Assembly (NCBI GenBank): GCA_020350725.1 | Contig: CP070719.1 | Coordinates: 455,788 to 489,595 of the forward strand | DNA from: a bacterium | GTDB taxonomy: Bacteria; BMS3Abin14 | DNA: 33,808 bases | Direction of reading: 5' to 3' | In this document: piece by piece, positions 1-9,286 of the stretch | Layout of the letters: every line of letters begins with the position of its first letter | Position numbering within the stretch: the first letter of the stretch is position 1 | Program-made: the position numbers and the translations under genes | The notes under the pieces: generated by a model | What the model was told of the DNA's origin: nothing | Database searches by the model: none | The model's input: only the letters and a program-made list of their open reading frames with translations

Positions 1-122
1 TTTACGGTGTAGGGGCCGCTGTGAGCCTGGCTGGGTTTGGAGTCAGGGCGGAATACGAGATTATAGATGTGGATGAAGCAGACGTGGAAATGTATTCGGT
101 GGGTATCGTCTTTAATTTCTGA
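1..122 (+). CDS. Outer-membrane beta-barrel protein, C-terminal fragment
   Basis: Reading from base 3, an open frame of 39 residues runs to a TGA at 120-122; the gene begins outside the window. The fragment alternates polar and hydrophobic residues in two strand-like stretches (YGVGAAVSLAGFGVRAEYEI and VEMYSVGIVFNF) and ends in Phe. A C-terminal aromatic strand of this kind is the usual BAM-recognition signal of outer-membrane beta-barrels of the OmpA/porin type. A strong terminator follows 25 bases later, so this is the last gene of its transcript. The exact family cannot be named from 39 residues. Confidence 0.65.
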   Translation, partial: YGVGAAVSLAGFGVRAEYEIIDVDEADVEMYSVGIVFNF

Positions 123-146
123 TATTATTCTGGAGGAATTTTACCC

Positions 147-180
147 AAAAAGGGGCCCATTCAAACGGGCCCTTTTTTTT
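147..180 (+). terminator. Rho-independent terminator of the outer-membrane protein gene
   Basis: Stem AAAAGGGGCCC / GGGCCCTTTTT (one G-T pair) closes an 8-base loop and runs into eight T residues at 173-180. It lies 25 bases after the stop codon at 122. Confidence 0.9.
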
Positions 181-220
181 GGGGACCCAGTACTTGCTCC
201 TGCCTCCCGAGTACCGGATG

Positions 221-247
221 CTAATAATAAAGGCCCCACCCGGGGCC
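221..247 (-). terminator. Terminator of the liv operon
   Basis: Read on the minus strand, GGCCCC and GGGGCC pair around a four-base loop and are followed by TTTATTATTA. It lies about 70 bases past the livF stop codon and would end the minus-strand operon. With the plus-strand terminator at 147-180 it separates two convergent transcripts. Confidence 0.75.
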
Positions 248-251
248 GCAT

Positions 252-309
252 ATTTTGGATTCTGGAATTCCTGTCCGCCGTAGCTTCAGCGAAGGTGGAT
301 GGATTTTGG
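252..309. repeat. ATTTTGG-type heptamers and a REP-like palindrome
   Basis: Two adjacent heptamers (ATTTTGG 252-258, ATTCTGG 259-265) and a third copy (303-309) flank a palindrome whose arms are TCCGCC (274-279) and GGTGGA (294-299). The heptamer is the reverse complement of the CCAAAAT unit found at 13309 and 33414. Confidence 0.5.
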
Positions 310-317
310 ATTCGATC

Positions 318-1160
318 TCAGCTCAGCCAGCGTTTGCGTCGCCTGTAATGTTTGACGTCCCGGTAACTCTTCTTTTCCCCCACTTTGGACAGCCCGAGAT
401 AGAACTCCTTGACGTCCTCGTTTTCCCGCAGTTTCTCGACGGGATCGTCCAGGACGATCTTGCCGTTCTCCATGATGTAGCCGTAGTCCGCAATGGACAG
501 GGCCATGCGGGCATTCTGTTCCACGAGGAGGATGGTGGTTTTTTCCTCCCGGTTGATCCTCTGGATGATGCCGAAGATCTCCTTGACCAGAAGGGGAGCC
601 AACCCCAGGGACGGTTCGTCCAGCAGCATGAGCTTGGGACGGGCCATGAGGGCCCGGCCGATGGCGAGCATCTGCTGCTCTCCTCCGGAGAGGTATCCTG
701 CCAGGGTATGGCGCCGCTCGGTGAGCCGGGGGAAATACTCGAACACCATTTCCATGTCCTGTTTGATCTCCGCCCGGCTGTTGCGGGTGTGGGCGCCGGC
801 GATGAGGTTTTCGTCAACGTTCAGGTCGTCGAACACCCGGCGGCCCTCCATGACCTGGAAAATACCCCTGCGGACAATGCCCTCCGGATCGGTGTTGTCG
901 ATCCGGTCCCCCATGAAGGTTATGGATCCGTCGGTAACCTTTCCCTCCTCGCCCTTGAGAATGCCCGAGATGGCCTTCAGCGTCGTGGACTTGCCGGCCC
1001 CATTGGCGCCCAGAAGGGCAACGATCTGACCCTCGTAGACGACCAGGGACATCCCCTTGAGGACGAGGATCACGTCGTCGTAGATCACCTCAATATTGTT
1101 AAGGGACAGGATAGGTTCTTTTGGTTCTGTGACCTGCTCGGTTGGCTGGGTGTGTTCCAT
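318..1160 (-). CDS. livF: Branched-chain-type ABC transporter ATP-binding protein LivF
   Basis: One of the two cytoplasmic ATPases that power uptake through LivHM. The 280-residue protein has Walker A GANGAGKST (51-59), ABC signature LSGGEQQ (157-163) and Walker B LMLLDEPSLG (177-186), followed by the LivF-type sequence GLAPLLVKEIF. It is longer than the usual ~235 residues because of about 16 extra N-terminal residues and a basic C-terminal tail ending YRRRKRWLS. The ATG is preceded by GGGAG at a suitable distance. It is the last gene of the minus-strand operon, separated from livK by 200 bases that include a terminator-like hairpin, so its level may be lower than that of the binding protein. 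Confidence 0.93.
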   Translation of the reverse strand: MEHTQPTEQVTEPKEPILSLNNIEVIYDDVILVLKGMSLVVYEGQIVALLGANGAGKSTTLKAISGILKGEEGKVTDGSITFMGDRIDNTDPEGIVRRGIFQVMEGRRVFDDLNVDENLIAGAHTRNSRAEIKQDMEMVFEYFPRLTERRHTLAGYLSGGEQQMLAIGRALMARPKLMLLDEPSLGLAPLLVKEIFGIIQRINREEKTTILLVEQNARMALSIADYGYIMENGKIVLDDPVEKLRENEDVKEFYLGLSKVGEKKSYRDVKHYRRRKRWLS

Positions 1161-1305
1161 TTCAGCTCCCGCCTGTGATTTTGACTGTGTACACTGCCGT
1201 AAATTAAATGGGGGTCGTGTTACAAACCTGGAGATATGTGCTGAGGAAAACCAAGTCCGTATCGCAACCCGGAACTCGGAACATTAAGTACTCAGCGCTG
1301 GAACG

Positions 1306-1339
1306 AAAAATACAAAGGGGGGCGGCAAGAGCCGCCCCC
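1306..1339 (-). terminator. Intra-operon terminator or attenuator between livK and livF
   Basis: On the minus strand a perfect 9-bp stem, GGGGGCGGC / GCCGCCCCC, with a four-base loop is followed by CTTTGTATTTTT. It begins 23 bases after the livK stop. Partial termination here would raise livK message relative to livF, as is common for binding-protein genes. Confidence 0.75.
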
Positions 1340-1362
1340 GCCCAGGTGCGTATTGTTCGTCC

Positions 1363-2583
1363 CTACTGACCCAGCCACTCGGGTTTACGCTCGAGGGTGG
1401 TCTCCTTGACGGGTACCTGTTTCCCCTCGGCATTGACCTTGTAGATGAACAGGGTGGTGTTGGGCCGGTGGTCGGTGGGTGTGAAGGTGATGGGTGCCGC
1501 GGTGAGGCCGCCGGTGTCGAAATTATCGACCTTCTCCAGGGCCGCCTTGACCGCGGGGCCGTCGAGGGTCTCAGCCCTCTTGAGGGCATCCCACATAACC
1601 ATCATCGACACCCAGGACTGGATGTAGCGGACCAGGTGGCCGTCATCCGGATGCTTGCTCTGGTGCATCTCGAGGATGGGCTGCATGCCCGGGGCGTCAA
1701 CGCCGTAAAAGGTGAAGGGAGCCATGCCGTAGGCCCTCTCGTTGGCGGCCTCGCCGGCCAGCTTGGGCAGGTTCTCGTCGAATCCCCACACGTTGATGAG
1801 GAACTTCGTCTCGAGTCCGAGTTTGGCAGCGTCCTTGATGATGACCGCTGTGCTCGGTGTCGTCCCGCCTATCCACGCCCAGTCGGGATTGAACTTCTTC
1901 ATGTTGGTCAGCTGGCTGACCGCGTCGGTGGCGGAGAGACTGACGATCTGGTCCGGTCCGATGTCAAAACCGAGGGACTCGGCCATCGCTTTGCCCGAAG
2001 GAATGGGGTTCTTGCCGTAGGGATGGTCCGGATAGATGAAGACCACCTTGGGCTTCCGGCTGGTGTCGGTCCAGGTCTCGGATACGAACTGCATGGCCGC
2101 GCGGATGGCGTCGCCGTAGCTGGTGCCGACGTAGAAGTTATAGGGGGTTTTGGCCGGATCGTTCAGGCCCGAATCGTAGGACGCGGACATATAGACGATC
2201 TCATCCTTGTTGATAAGGGCGGACAGAGCGTTGGTGTCGCCGGTACCCCAGCCCTGGATCAGGAATATGCCCTTGTCCTTGTACGTCTTGTACAGTTCGA
2301 CCGCCTTGTCCGGTTTGTAGGCATAGTCGTTGGCGATCAGCTCGATGGGCCGACCGTTTACCCCCCCGTTGGCGTTGATATAATCGGCTGCATCGTTCGC
2401 ACCGACGGCATAGTCCTTGCCCACGCCGGAGGTGGGTCCGGTGGTGTCGAAGATCCCCCCTATGAGGATCGGTTCGGCGGGCTTCGCGGGCTCCTCCTTT
2501 TTGGCGCAACCGAATACGCCCAGGGCAAGAACCGCGACGATCACGGTCAAACCGATGGTCCACTTCGTTCTCATTCGCATCAT
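1363..2583 (-). CDS. livK: Branched-chain-type ABC transporter substrate-binding lipoprotein LivK
   Basis: Periplasmic type I solute-binding protein that delivers ligand to LivHM. The mature domain begins at about residue 40 with PILIGGIFDTTGPTSGVGKD, the usual start of Leu/Ile/Val-binding folds. I chose the ATG at 2583 (406 residues) because AGGAGG lies six bases upstream; an open frame extends about 30 codons further but has no such site. The N-terminus is Arg/Lys, then hydrophobic residues 9-22, then VFGC, a lipobox with Cys26 as the lipidated residue. The ligand cannot be told from sequence; the acyl-CoA synthetase in the same operon suggests an organic acid as an alternative to branched-chain amino acids. 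Confidence 0.9.
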   Translation of the reverse strand: MMRMRTKWTIGLTVIVAVLALGVFGCAKKEEPAKPAEPILIGGIFDTTGPTSGVGKDYAVGANDAADYINANGGVNGRPIELIANDYAYKPDKAVELYKTYKDKGIFLIQGWGTGDTNALSALINKDEIVYMSASYDSGLNDPAKTPYNFYVGTSYGDAIRAAMQFVSETWTDTSRKPKVVFIYPDHPYGKNPIPSGKAMAESLGFDIGPDQIVSLSATDAVSQLTNMKKFNPDWAWIGGTTPSTAVIIKDAAKLGLETKFLINVWGFDENLPKLAGEAANERAYGMAPFTFYGVDAPGMQPILEMHQSKHPDDGHLVRYIQSWVSMMVMWDALKRAETLDGPAVKAALEKVDNFDTGGLTAAPITFTPTDHRPNTTLFIYKVNAEGKQVPVKETTLERKPEWLGQ

Positions 2584-2682
2584 AGCAAACCTCCTCTTAA
2601 CGAATGTTCCCCCCCATTTGTCTGATCTCTCCGAATCCGCCCCTTCTTCCGCCACGGGCGGAGGGGCTTGCAACCCCAGATA

Positions 2683-3750
2683 TTAATACGAGAACGGCCA
2701 CAGCTTCCAGTAGTTTTTTATGGTGTGCCATCGGGCCGCCAGGCCGTCGGGTTCGAAGATAAGAAACAGGATGATGATCAGGCCGAACACCCCCTCGGTG
2801 AGGCTCTGGAAAATAGCGAAAATTCCGGGGTAGACCTGGGTCAGGGCGTGTTCGGGGATGCGCAGGAGGATGGGCAGGAGTGTCATGAAGATGGCACCGT
2901 AGATAGCCCCGAGCACGTGGCCCATCCCACCGATGATGATCATGGCCAGGTATTGAACGGACAGCCAGATTCCGAAGGCCTCGTCGTTGACCACCAGGAC
3001 GTAGTGGGCCCAAAGGCTGCCGGCGATACCCACCATGAAAGAGCTGACGCCGAAGGACAGGATCCTGTAGAGCCAGACGTTCACACCGATAACCTCGGCG
3101 GCAAGGTACCTGTCCCGGATAGCCACGAAAGCACGGCCCGGCCGGGTCCGGGTCAGGTTCTTGGTGTAAATGGTTGCCCCGATGACGATGGTGTAGATCA
3201 GGTAATAGTAGGACCTGTCGCTGTCGATGGCAAAACCGAAGAGGGAGGGGGAACTTACCACCATCCCCGTGCTTCCCCCCGTCAGTCCGGTCCAGTTCCT
3301 CATGCCGTACTCGATGATGAACTGGGCCGCCATAGTGGCGATGGCCAGATAGAGCCCCTTGAGCCTCAGGGACGGAATGCCGAACACCATTCCCACCAGG
3401 GCCGTGATCAGGCCCGCCAAGGGAAGGGAGAACCAGAAGGGGATTCCCAGTTTGACGGTTAAAATAGCCGACGAGTAGGCCCCGACCCCCATGAAGGCCC
3501 CGTGTCCGAGGGAGATCTGGCCCGTGAACCCGGTGAGGATATTCAGGCCGTGGGCTCCGATGATGTAGATGCCGATGAGATTCATCAGGTAGAGCGTGTT
3601 CGTCCTCAGGGCTGCGTTCAGGGGTTTGGCGATCCAGGGAAAGATGAGCAGAAACACGAACAGGAGAGCCATCCCAGTTTTGACAAAGGGCGTCTGGAAG
3701 ACGGCCATGTCCTCCTGGTAGGTCTCGTGGAAGATACCGCACTGCTGCAT
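2683..3750 (-). CDS. livM: Branched-chain-type ABC transporter permease LivM
   Basis: Inner-membrane permease of 355 residues with multiple hydrophobic segments. It carries the LivM hallmarks LTGFTGQISLGHGAFMGVGA near residue 80 and GGMGHVLGAIYGAIF in the later cytoplasmic-loop region. It starts four bases after the livH stop, with GAGAGG inside the end of livH as its ribosome site, so the two permease genes are translationally coupled. It partners LivH in the membrane channel. Confidence 0.92.
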   Translation of the reverse strand: MQQCGIFHETYQEDMAVFQTPFVKTGMALLFVFLLIFPWIAKPLNAALRTNTLYLMNLIGIYIIGAHGLNILTGFTGQISLGHGAFMGVGAYSSAILTVKLGIPFWFSLPLAGLITALVGMVFGIPSLRLKGLYLAIATMAAQFIIEYGMRNWTGLTGGSTGMVVSSPSLFGFAIDSDRSYYYLIYTIVIGATIYTKNLTRTRPGRAFVAIRDRYLAAEVIGVNVWLYRILSFGVSSFMVGIAGSLWAHYVLVVNDEAFGIWLSVQYLAMIIIGGMGHVLGAIYGAIFMTLLPILLRIPEHALTQVYPGIFAIFQSLTEGVFGLIIILFLIFEPDGLAARWHTIKNYWKLWPFSY

Positions 3751-3754
3751 GATC

Positions 3755-4648
3755 TCAGACCCTCTCGATCTCTTCCGTGCCGAACAACCCGTAGGGTTTG
3801 ATCATGAGGATGATCACCAGGATCACGAAGGGGGCCACCTCTTTGACTCCTCCGCCGAAGAAGTGATCGAGATAACCCCCCGAAAGGTTTTCCAGGATCC
3901 CGATGATCAGGCCGCCAAGAACGGCTCCGGCGACGCTGTCCAGCCCGCCGAGGATGACGGCGGGGAACACCTTCAGACCCACGGCGGACAGGGTGATGTT
4001 GACCCCGTTGATGTTGCCGATGAGGATGCCTCCCACCGCCGACACCACCGCGGCCACGCACCAGGAAACGGCGAACACCCTCTTCACCGATATTCCCATG
4101 GACAGGGCCACCTGGTTGCTGTTGGCGGCAGCGCGCATGGCAATACCCAACCGGGAGTACTTGAAGAACAGGGCGAAGACCACCAGGAACACCATGGACG
4201 CCAGGAAAGTATAGATGTAGACCTGGGAGACCACTATCTGTCCCGCCTTGATGGGTGCCTGGGGGAAGATAGCCGGGAAGACCTTGATCTGAACACCCCA
4301 GATGGAGGAGACGAAGGACTTCAGGACCAGGGAGAGGCCGATGGTGATCATGATGATGGAGATCACCGGTTCGCCGATCATCGGCCTCAGGACAAACCGT
4401 TCTATGGTGAGGGCCAGGACGACCGAAAAGGCCAAGGTGAGAAGAAAGCCGGCCCAGAAGGGGACATTGAACGTGGTGAGCAGGGCAAGACAGACGTAGG
4501 CGCCCACCATGAGCAGTTCGCCCTGGGCGAAGTTGATCACCGACGAGGCCTTGTAGATGAGAACGAATCCCAGGGCAACGAGACCGTACACGCTTCCAAT
4601 GGCAAGGCCCTGGATGATCAGTTGGAGCAGGAACCAGATCTCATTCAT
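3755..4648 (-). CDS. livH: Branched-chain-type ABC transporter permease LivH
   Basis: Second permease subunit, 297 residues, with about eight hydrophobic segments. The N-terminal sequence GLAIGSVYGLVALGFVLIYK and the motif INFAQGELLMVGAY are characteristic of LivH, and GGLDSVAGAVLGGLIIGILE is the conserved EAA-type loop for the ATPases. GGAGGAGG precedes the ATG and overlaps the end of the upstream acyl-CoA synthetase gene; the two are only six bases apart, so they form one transcript. Confidence 0.93.
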   Translation of the reverse strand: MNEIWFLLQLIIQGLAIGSVYGLVALGFVLIYKASSVINFAQGELLMVGAYVCLALLTTFNVPFWAGFLLTLAFSVVLALTIERFVLRPMIGEPVISIIMITIGLSLVLKSFVSSIWGVQIKVFPAIFPQAPIKAGQIVVSQVYIYTFLASMVFLVVFALFFKYSRLGIAMRAAANSNQVALSMGISVKRVFAVSWCVAAVVSAVGGILIGNINGVNITLSAVGLKVFPAVILGGLDSVAGAVLGGLIIGILENLSGGYLDHFFGGGVKEVAPFVILVIILMIKPYGLFGTEEIERV

Positions 4649-4654
4649 GGTTGG

Positions 4655-6616
4655 CTATACCTCCTCCGGAACCAGAGTGCGAACGGCAACTGTGGTCTTG
4701 ATCCGGCTGGTCCGCCCGTCCTGGTATTTGATGTTGGTGTCAATGGGAACCGCTTCGATGTTCCCGTACATTGCCTCGATGATCTCGCTGTAACGTTCAC
4801 CGATGAAACCCCGCCGCACCTTCTGCGTCCGGGTGAGCTCGTCGTCGTCGGCATCGAGCTCCTTGTAGAGAAGGACGAACTTCCTGATAACCGACAGCCG
4901 GTTGATCCGCATGAGATCGCGGTTGACCTTGCCCGACTCAACCTCGATCAGGTCGTACACCTCGGGCTTGGCGGAGAGATCGGTGTAGGTCGTATAACTG
5001 ATCCTGTTTCGCTCGGCCCATTTACCGACGATCTCCATGTCGATGTTGATGATGGCGGTGATAAACTCCCTCATGTCCCCGATACAGACAGCCTCCTTGA
5101 TGTAGGGCGAGAACTTCAGTTTGTTCTCTATGAACTGGGGCGAGAAGCGGGTTCCGTCGGACATCTGCATCACGTCTTTCAGGCGGTCGATGACCACCAG
5201 GTGCCCGTCCTCTGAAAAATGACCGGCATCTCCGGAGTGCAGCCACCCTTCCCTGAGAGTCGCCACAGTCTCCTCGTCGTTCTTGTAATAGCCGAGGAAA
5301 ACGCTGGGGCTGCGGGACAGGATCTCTCCGTCATCGGAGATGCGGATGTCCGTCTCGGGGATCGGCTTTCCCACCGAGTCGAAGTTGACGTCTCCGTCGT
5401 AATGGATGCAGGAGATGCCCGATATCTCCGTCTGGCCGTAGATCTGCTTAAGGTTGACCCCCAGACCGTGAAAGAAACGGAAGGTGTCAGGGCCCAGAGC
5501 GGCTCCCCCGGTGGAGGCGGAGCGAAGGTGGGAGAAGCCCAGGCGGTCCTTCAGGGCCCGGAAAGCGAACAGCCAGGCGAGAAAGTATTGACACTGCAGC
5601 CACAGGGACGGTTTGCGCTTTTCGAACCGGCAGTCGGCCATTTTGTAGCCGATGGGAAGGGCTCTGTTGAAGGCGAACCGTTTCATGGGTGAGGCGTCCA
5701 TGACCCGGACCTGCACGGAGGCAGCCATGTTCTCCCAGATGCGGGGGGGTGAAAACATGACATGCGGTCCGATCTCCCTGATGTTCTCCTGGACCGTCTC
5801 CGGCTCCTCGGGGAAGTTCACGGTGAATCCAACGAGCATGGCCGAGGCCACGCTCATCATCTGTTCCCCGATCCAGGGCAGCGGCAGAAAGGAGACGAAC
5901 TCGTCATCGGTGTACTTGGGATCCACCCTGATGAGGTTGCTCGCCATCTTGAGCATGTTGGTGTGAGTGAGCATCGACCCCTTGGGGAATCCCGTGGTTC
6001 CCGATGTGTAGGCGATGAGGGCCAGGTCCTCTCCCTTGGTGTTCCTGACCGAATCCATAAAGAGGTCCGGGTGCCGGGCCTCGTGGTCCCGTCCCATATC
6101 CTCGACGCCCCTGAAGTCCAGAAGCATGTCGTCACTGTAGTTCCGCATGCCCTTCGGATCCGTATAGATGATCTTCTGGACCTTGGGGATGCTCTCGCGG
6201 AGTTCCAGGATCTTGTCCACCTGCTCCTGGTCCTCGGCCACCACGAACTTGCTGTCGGAGTGGTCGATGACGTACCCGACCTCCTTTGATGTCGAGTCCT
6301 GGTAGATTCCCAGGGGCACGGCACCGGCGCACTGGGCGGCCAACTCGGCAAACACCCATTCGGGGCGGTTGTCGCCGACGATGGCGACCTTGTCGCCCTT
6401 GGTCAGGCCGAGGCTGACGAGCCCAAGGGAGAAGAACCTCACGTGTGTCAGGTAGTCCTCCCACGTGAAGGACTGCCAGATGCCGAACTCCTTCTCACGC
6501 AGCGCCACCTTCTCTCTGCCGAAGCGGCGCGCGTTGCGCACCAGGAGCTTCGGCAGCGTGTCCTGGCTGGAAACCTCTGTGTTGTCAGGAATTATTCCGT
6601 CTTTTCTTTTAAACAT
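4655..6616 (-). CDS. Long-chain-type acyl-CoA synthetase (AMP-forming) within the liv operon
   Basis: ANL-superfamily enzyme that activates a carboxylic acid with ATP and CoA through an acyl-AMP. In 653 residues it shows the phosphate loop YTSGTTGFPKG (203-213), YGQTE (393-397), WLHSGD (458-463), the hinge DRLKD (477-481) and a late TRTQKVRR motif holding the usual catalytic lysine. Length and motifs match long-chain synthetases of the FadD15 kind more than acetyl-CoA synthetase. It lies between livG and livH, so uptake and activation of a substrate are probably linked. No Shine-Dalgarno site is evident before the ATG at 6616. The acid used is unknown; being in a liv operon suggests a short-chain, branched or aromatic acid as readily as a fatty acid. 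Confidence 0.88.
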   Translation of the reverse strand: MFKRKDGIIPDNTEVSSQDTLPKLLVRNARRFGREKVALREKEFGIWQSFTWEDYLTHVRFFSLGLVSLGLTKGDKVAIVGDNRPEWVFAELAAQCAGAVPLGIYQDSTSKEVGYVIDHSDSKFVVAEDQEQVDKILELRESIPKVQKIIYTDPKGMRNYSDDMLLDFRGVEDMGRDHEARHPDLFMDSVRNTKGEDLALIAYTSGTTGFPKGSMLTHTNMLKMASNLIRVDPKYTDDEFVSFLPLPWIGEQMMSVASAMLVGFTVNFPEEPETVQENIREIGPHVMFSPPRIWENMAASVQVRVMDASPMKRFAFNRALPIGYKMADCRFEKRKPSLWLQCQYFLAWLFAFRALKDRLGFSHLRSASTGGAALGPDTFRFFHGLGVNLKQIYGQTEISGISCIHYDGDVNFDSVGKPIPETDIRISDDGEILSRSPSVFLGYYKNDEETVATLREGWLHSGDAGHFSEDGHLVVIDRLKDVMQMSDGTRFSPQFIENKLKFSPYIKEAVCIGDMREFITAIINIDMEIVGKWAERNRISYTTYTDLSAKPEVYDLIEVESGKVNRDLMRINRLSVIRKFVLLYKELDADDDELTRTQKVRRGFIGERYSEIIEAMYGNIEAVPIDTNIKYQDGRTSRIKTTVAVRTLVPEEV

Positions 6617-6691
6617 AAAATTTTCACATCAAAGGCGGAGGATAGAAGGCAATAAGAGCATTGCCTTTACCCTTTTACCTTTTCGCTTGAC

Positions 6692-7459
<768 letters not shown>

Positions 7460-7486
7460 ACGTCAGTCCTCCGCGGGAAGAAAAGT

Positions 7487-7501
7487 TAAAACAGTGTTTT
7501 A
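7487..7501. promoter_or_regulatory. Candidate operator: 15-bp palindrome before livG
   Basis: TAAAACAGTGTTTTA is a perfect palindrome of two 7-base arms around one base. It sits between the proposed promoter (7525-7554) and the livG ribosome site, where a bound repressor would block transcription. The regulator is unknown. Confidence 0.5.
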
Positions 7502-7524
7502 GGGTGTAAGGGAAAAGGTTCCTA

Positions 7525-7554
7525 GTGGTACGATATTTAAGGTTCCCATGTCAA
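7525..7554 (-). promoter_or_regulatory. Candidate sigma-70 promoter of the liv operon
   Basis: On the minus strand TTGACA (7554-7549) is followed after 18 bases by TACCAC (7530-7525). The -35 box is perfect and the -10 box weak. It is the best match in the spacer upstream of livG. Confidence 0.45.
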
Positions 7555-7706
7555 GGAGAAAGCCCGGTTTTGGCAGCCCTCGGGCGGGGCCGAAAAACTT
7601 TTCCTTCCGGTTTCCGAGGGTCAAGTGCTAAAACTATCCTTGGATAATCCGAAACGGATTCCATCGGTCCTGAGCCGCGGATCAGGACGGCGGACAACCA
7701 CCTCTG

Positions 7707-7727
7707 CCCGCCGGAGTGTCAGGCGGG
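7707..7727. repeat. REP-like palindrome CCCGCC-N9-GGCGGG
   Basis: Perfect 6-bp arms around a nine-base loop, 35 bases before the CBS-protein start, in the 303-base divergent spacer (7460-7762). It resembles scattered GC-rich palindromes found between genes rather than a terminator, as no T-run follows. The rest of the spacer shows only the liv promoter and operator candidates. Confidence 0.4.
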
Positions 7728-7762
7728 ATTCTCGAGGTGACACAGTTCCAAAGGAGGCGGCC

Positions 7763-8410
7763 ATGCTCGCACGGGATTACATGACCAAAACGGTGGTCAC
7801 GGCAAAGCAGGACGATCTGGTGATCGATGTGCAGAGGATGATGCTGGAGCAGGGCTTTCGCCATGTGCCGGTCGTTGACGGGGACAGCCTGGTCGGGATC
7901 GTCAGCCTCAATTCCCTGAGGGACGCCGCCCCGTCCAAGGCCACCGATCTCTCGATCCACGAGGTCCACTATCTCCTGTCGAAGATGAGGATCAGGGACG
8001 TTATGAAGAGGGAAGTGATCACGTGCGGTCCAGATGACCATGTCGAGGACGTGGCCCTGATCATGCAGACCAGGCGGATCGGAGCTGTGCCCGTCGTCGA
8101 CGGCAAAAAGCTGGTGGGTATCCTGACCAACGACGACATGTTCCGGATCCTCATGAAGATCCTCGGCATGGAGGGGCCCGGCAAACGCATCACCATGGAG
8201 ATGGAGAGGGGGCGTGGCGAACTGCTCGTGGATATCGTCAAGGCGGTGAAGTCCAGGGGTAAGTTGATCAAGAGCCTCCTGTCCATCGAGAGCCCGAAGC
8301 CGGGCAGGCAGACCGTCATCCTTCACCTGGATTCCTCCGGCATGGAAGAGGTCGTGGATGACCTGAAGAGCAGGGGATTCGATATCCATGCTGTGGACGA
8401 GGTGAAGTGA
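7763..8410 (+). CDS. CBS-pair protein with C-terminal ACT-like domain (AcuB-like)
   Basis: A 215-residue cytoplasmic protein with CBS motif 1 at about 5-55 (DYMTKTVVTAKQDDLVIDV, HVPVVDGDSLVGIVS) and CBS motif 2 at about 77-133 (IRDVMKREVITCGPDDHVED, GAVPVVDGKKLVGILT). The tail (about 140-213) has the alternation and spacing of an ACT-like ligand domain. CBS pairs usually bind adenine nucleotides, so an energy-sensing or regulatory role is likely, but the partner is not evident. I chose the ATG at 7763 because AAAGGAGG lies five bases upstream and the CBS domain begins there. It is 46 bases from the following crotonase and probably co-transcribed. Confidence 0.85.
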   Translation: MLARDYMTKTVVTAKQDDLVIDVQRMMLEQGFRHVPVVDGDSLVGIVSLNSLRDAAPSKATDLSIHEVHYLLSKMRIRDVMKREVITCGPDDHVEDVALIMQTRRIGAVPVVDGKKLVGILTNDDMFRILMKILGMEGPGKRITMEMERGRGELLVDIVKAVKSRGKLIKSLLSIESPKPGRQTVILHLDSSGMEEVVDDLKSRGFDIHAVDEVK

Positions 8411-8456
8411 CCAACCGAAGGCCCATCGAGGAGGGAAAACTGAGAGGGGCAGTCCA

Positions 8457-9245
8457 ATGACCGACAGAAATGGTGAGGTCCGATACGAGGTCCGGGACAG
8501 GATCGGTGTGATCACCCTTTCCCGTCCGGAGAAACGCAACGCCCTGACTCTGTCCATGTTCGGTCAGCTGTCCGCTGCGGTTAGTGAGGCGGGTGGGGAC
8601 AGGGACGTTCGCGTTCTCGTCGTCATGGGGGATGGAAAGGATGCTTTCTGTGCGGGTGACGATCTTACCGAGTTGCTCTCCCACGATGCCCTGACCGTCA
8701 GGGACTTCTTGATCATGGCCCAGGGTATCCTGACCCGCCTGGAGGGCCTCCCGATCCCCGTCATCGCTGCCGTGGAAGGTTTCGCCCTGGGCGGCGGACT
8801 GGAGCTCGCGCTTGCCTGTGACCTCATCCTGTCAAGCGACAGGGCACGCCTGGGCCTCCCCGAGACAAATATCGGTATCATCCCCGGCCTGGGTGGCTGC
8901 ATACGGCTGCCGCGCAGGGTCGGTCTTGGCCGAGCCAAGGAAATGATCTTCTCCGGCCGCATTGTGGAGGCCCCCGAGGCGTTTTCCATGGGGTTGGTCG
9001 ACGCGGTCTTTCCGTCTGATACTTTCAGGGAGGACTGCCTGGAGTACGCAAGGAAGCTGTCGAGGAAATCGGCTTCTTCTCTCGCCCTGGCAAAGTCAGC
9101 TGTCCTCAAGGGGGTCGAGGCCAGCCTGGAGGCGGGGCTTGCCCTGGAGCGTGAGTCCTTCGCATACTGCTTCGCCCTGCCCGACGCGCGGGAGGGTATT
9201 CGAGCGTTCCTGGAAAAGAGGGACCCGAAGTTCGGGCAAGACTGA
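8457..9245 (+). CDS. Enoyl-CoA hydratase/isomerase family protein with intact active site
   Basis: Crotonase-fold enzyme of 262 residues. The oxyanion-hole region reads FCAGDDLTEL (64-73) and GFALGGGLELALACD (108-122). Both glutamates used by enoyl-CoA hydratases are present: Glu116 in GGGLEL and Glu136 in LPETNIGIIPGLGG. It should therefore be able to hydrate a 2-enoyl-CoA, probably in acyl-CoA beta-oxidation, though the chain it prefers is unknown. It follows the CBS gene closely and precedes the corrinoid adenosyltransferase. The C-terminus RAFLEKRDPKF is typical of the family. Confidence 0.88.
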   Translation: MTDRNGEVRYEVRDRIGVITLSRPEKRNALTLSMFGQLSAAVSEAGGDRDVRVLVVMGDGKDAFCAGDDLTELLSHDALTVRDFLIMAQGILTRLEGLPIPVIAAVEGFALGGGLELALACDLILSSDRARLGLPETNIGIIPGLGGCIRLPRRVGLGRAKEMIFSGRIVEAPEAFSMGLVDAVFPSDTFREDCLEYARKLSRKSASSLALAKSAVLKGVEASLEAGLALERESFAYCFALPDAREGIRAFLEKRDPKFGQD

Positions 9246-9254
9246 GATGGGGGG

Positions 9255-9286
9255 GCGCATGGGGGCACGGGCGTATGGGTGTCTGC
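9255..9286. repeat. Weak 8-base repeat tract before the adenosyltransferase gene
   Basis: Four adjacent octamers (GCGCATGG, GGGCACGG, GCGTATGG, GTGTCTGC) share a loose pattern with the array at 31196-31227. Degeneracy is high, so this is tentative. Confidence 0.35.

Noticed and set aside
2584-2673. Thirty-codon N-terminal extension of LivK
   Set aside because: It would bury the lipoprotein signal, and AGGAGG is correctly placed for the ATG at 2583.
3749-5215. Long open frame on the plus strand antisense to livH and the acyl-CoA synthetase gene
   Set aside because: It mirrors conserved genes on the other strand, has Asp/His/Gly-rich low-quality translation and no ribosome site; an artefact of high GC.
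6646-6667. Hairpin AAGGCAAT-N6-ATTGCCTT between livG and the synthetase gene as a terminator
   Set aside because: No T-run follows on the minus strand; it may only be a processing or stability element.
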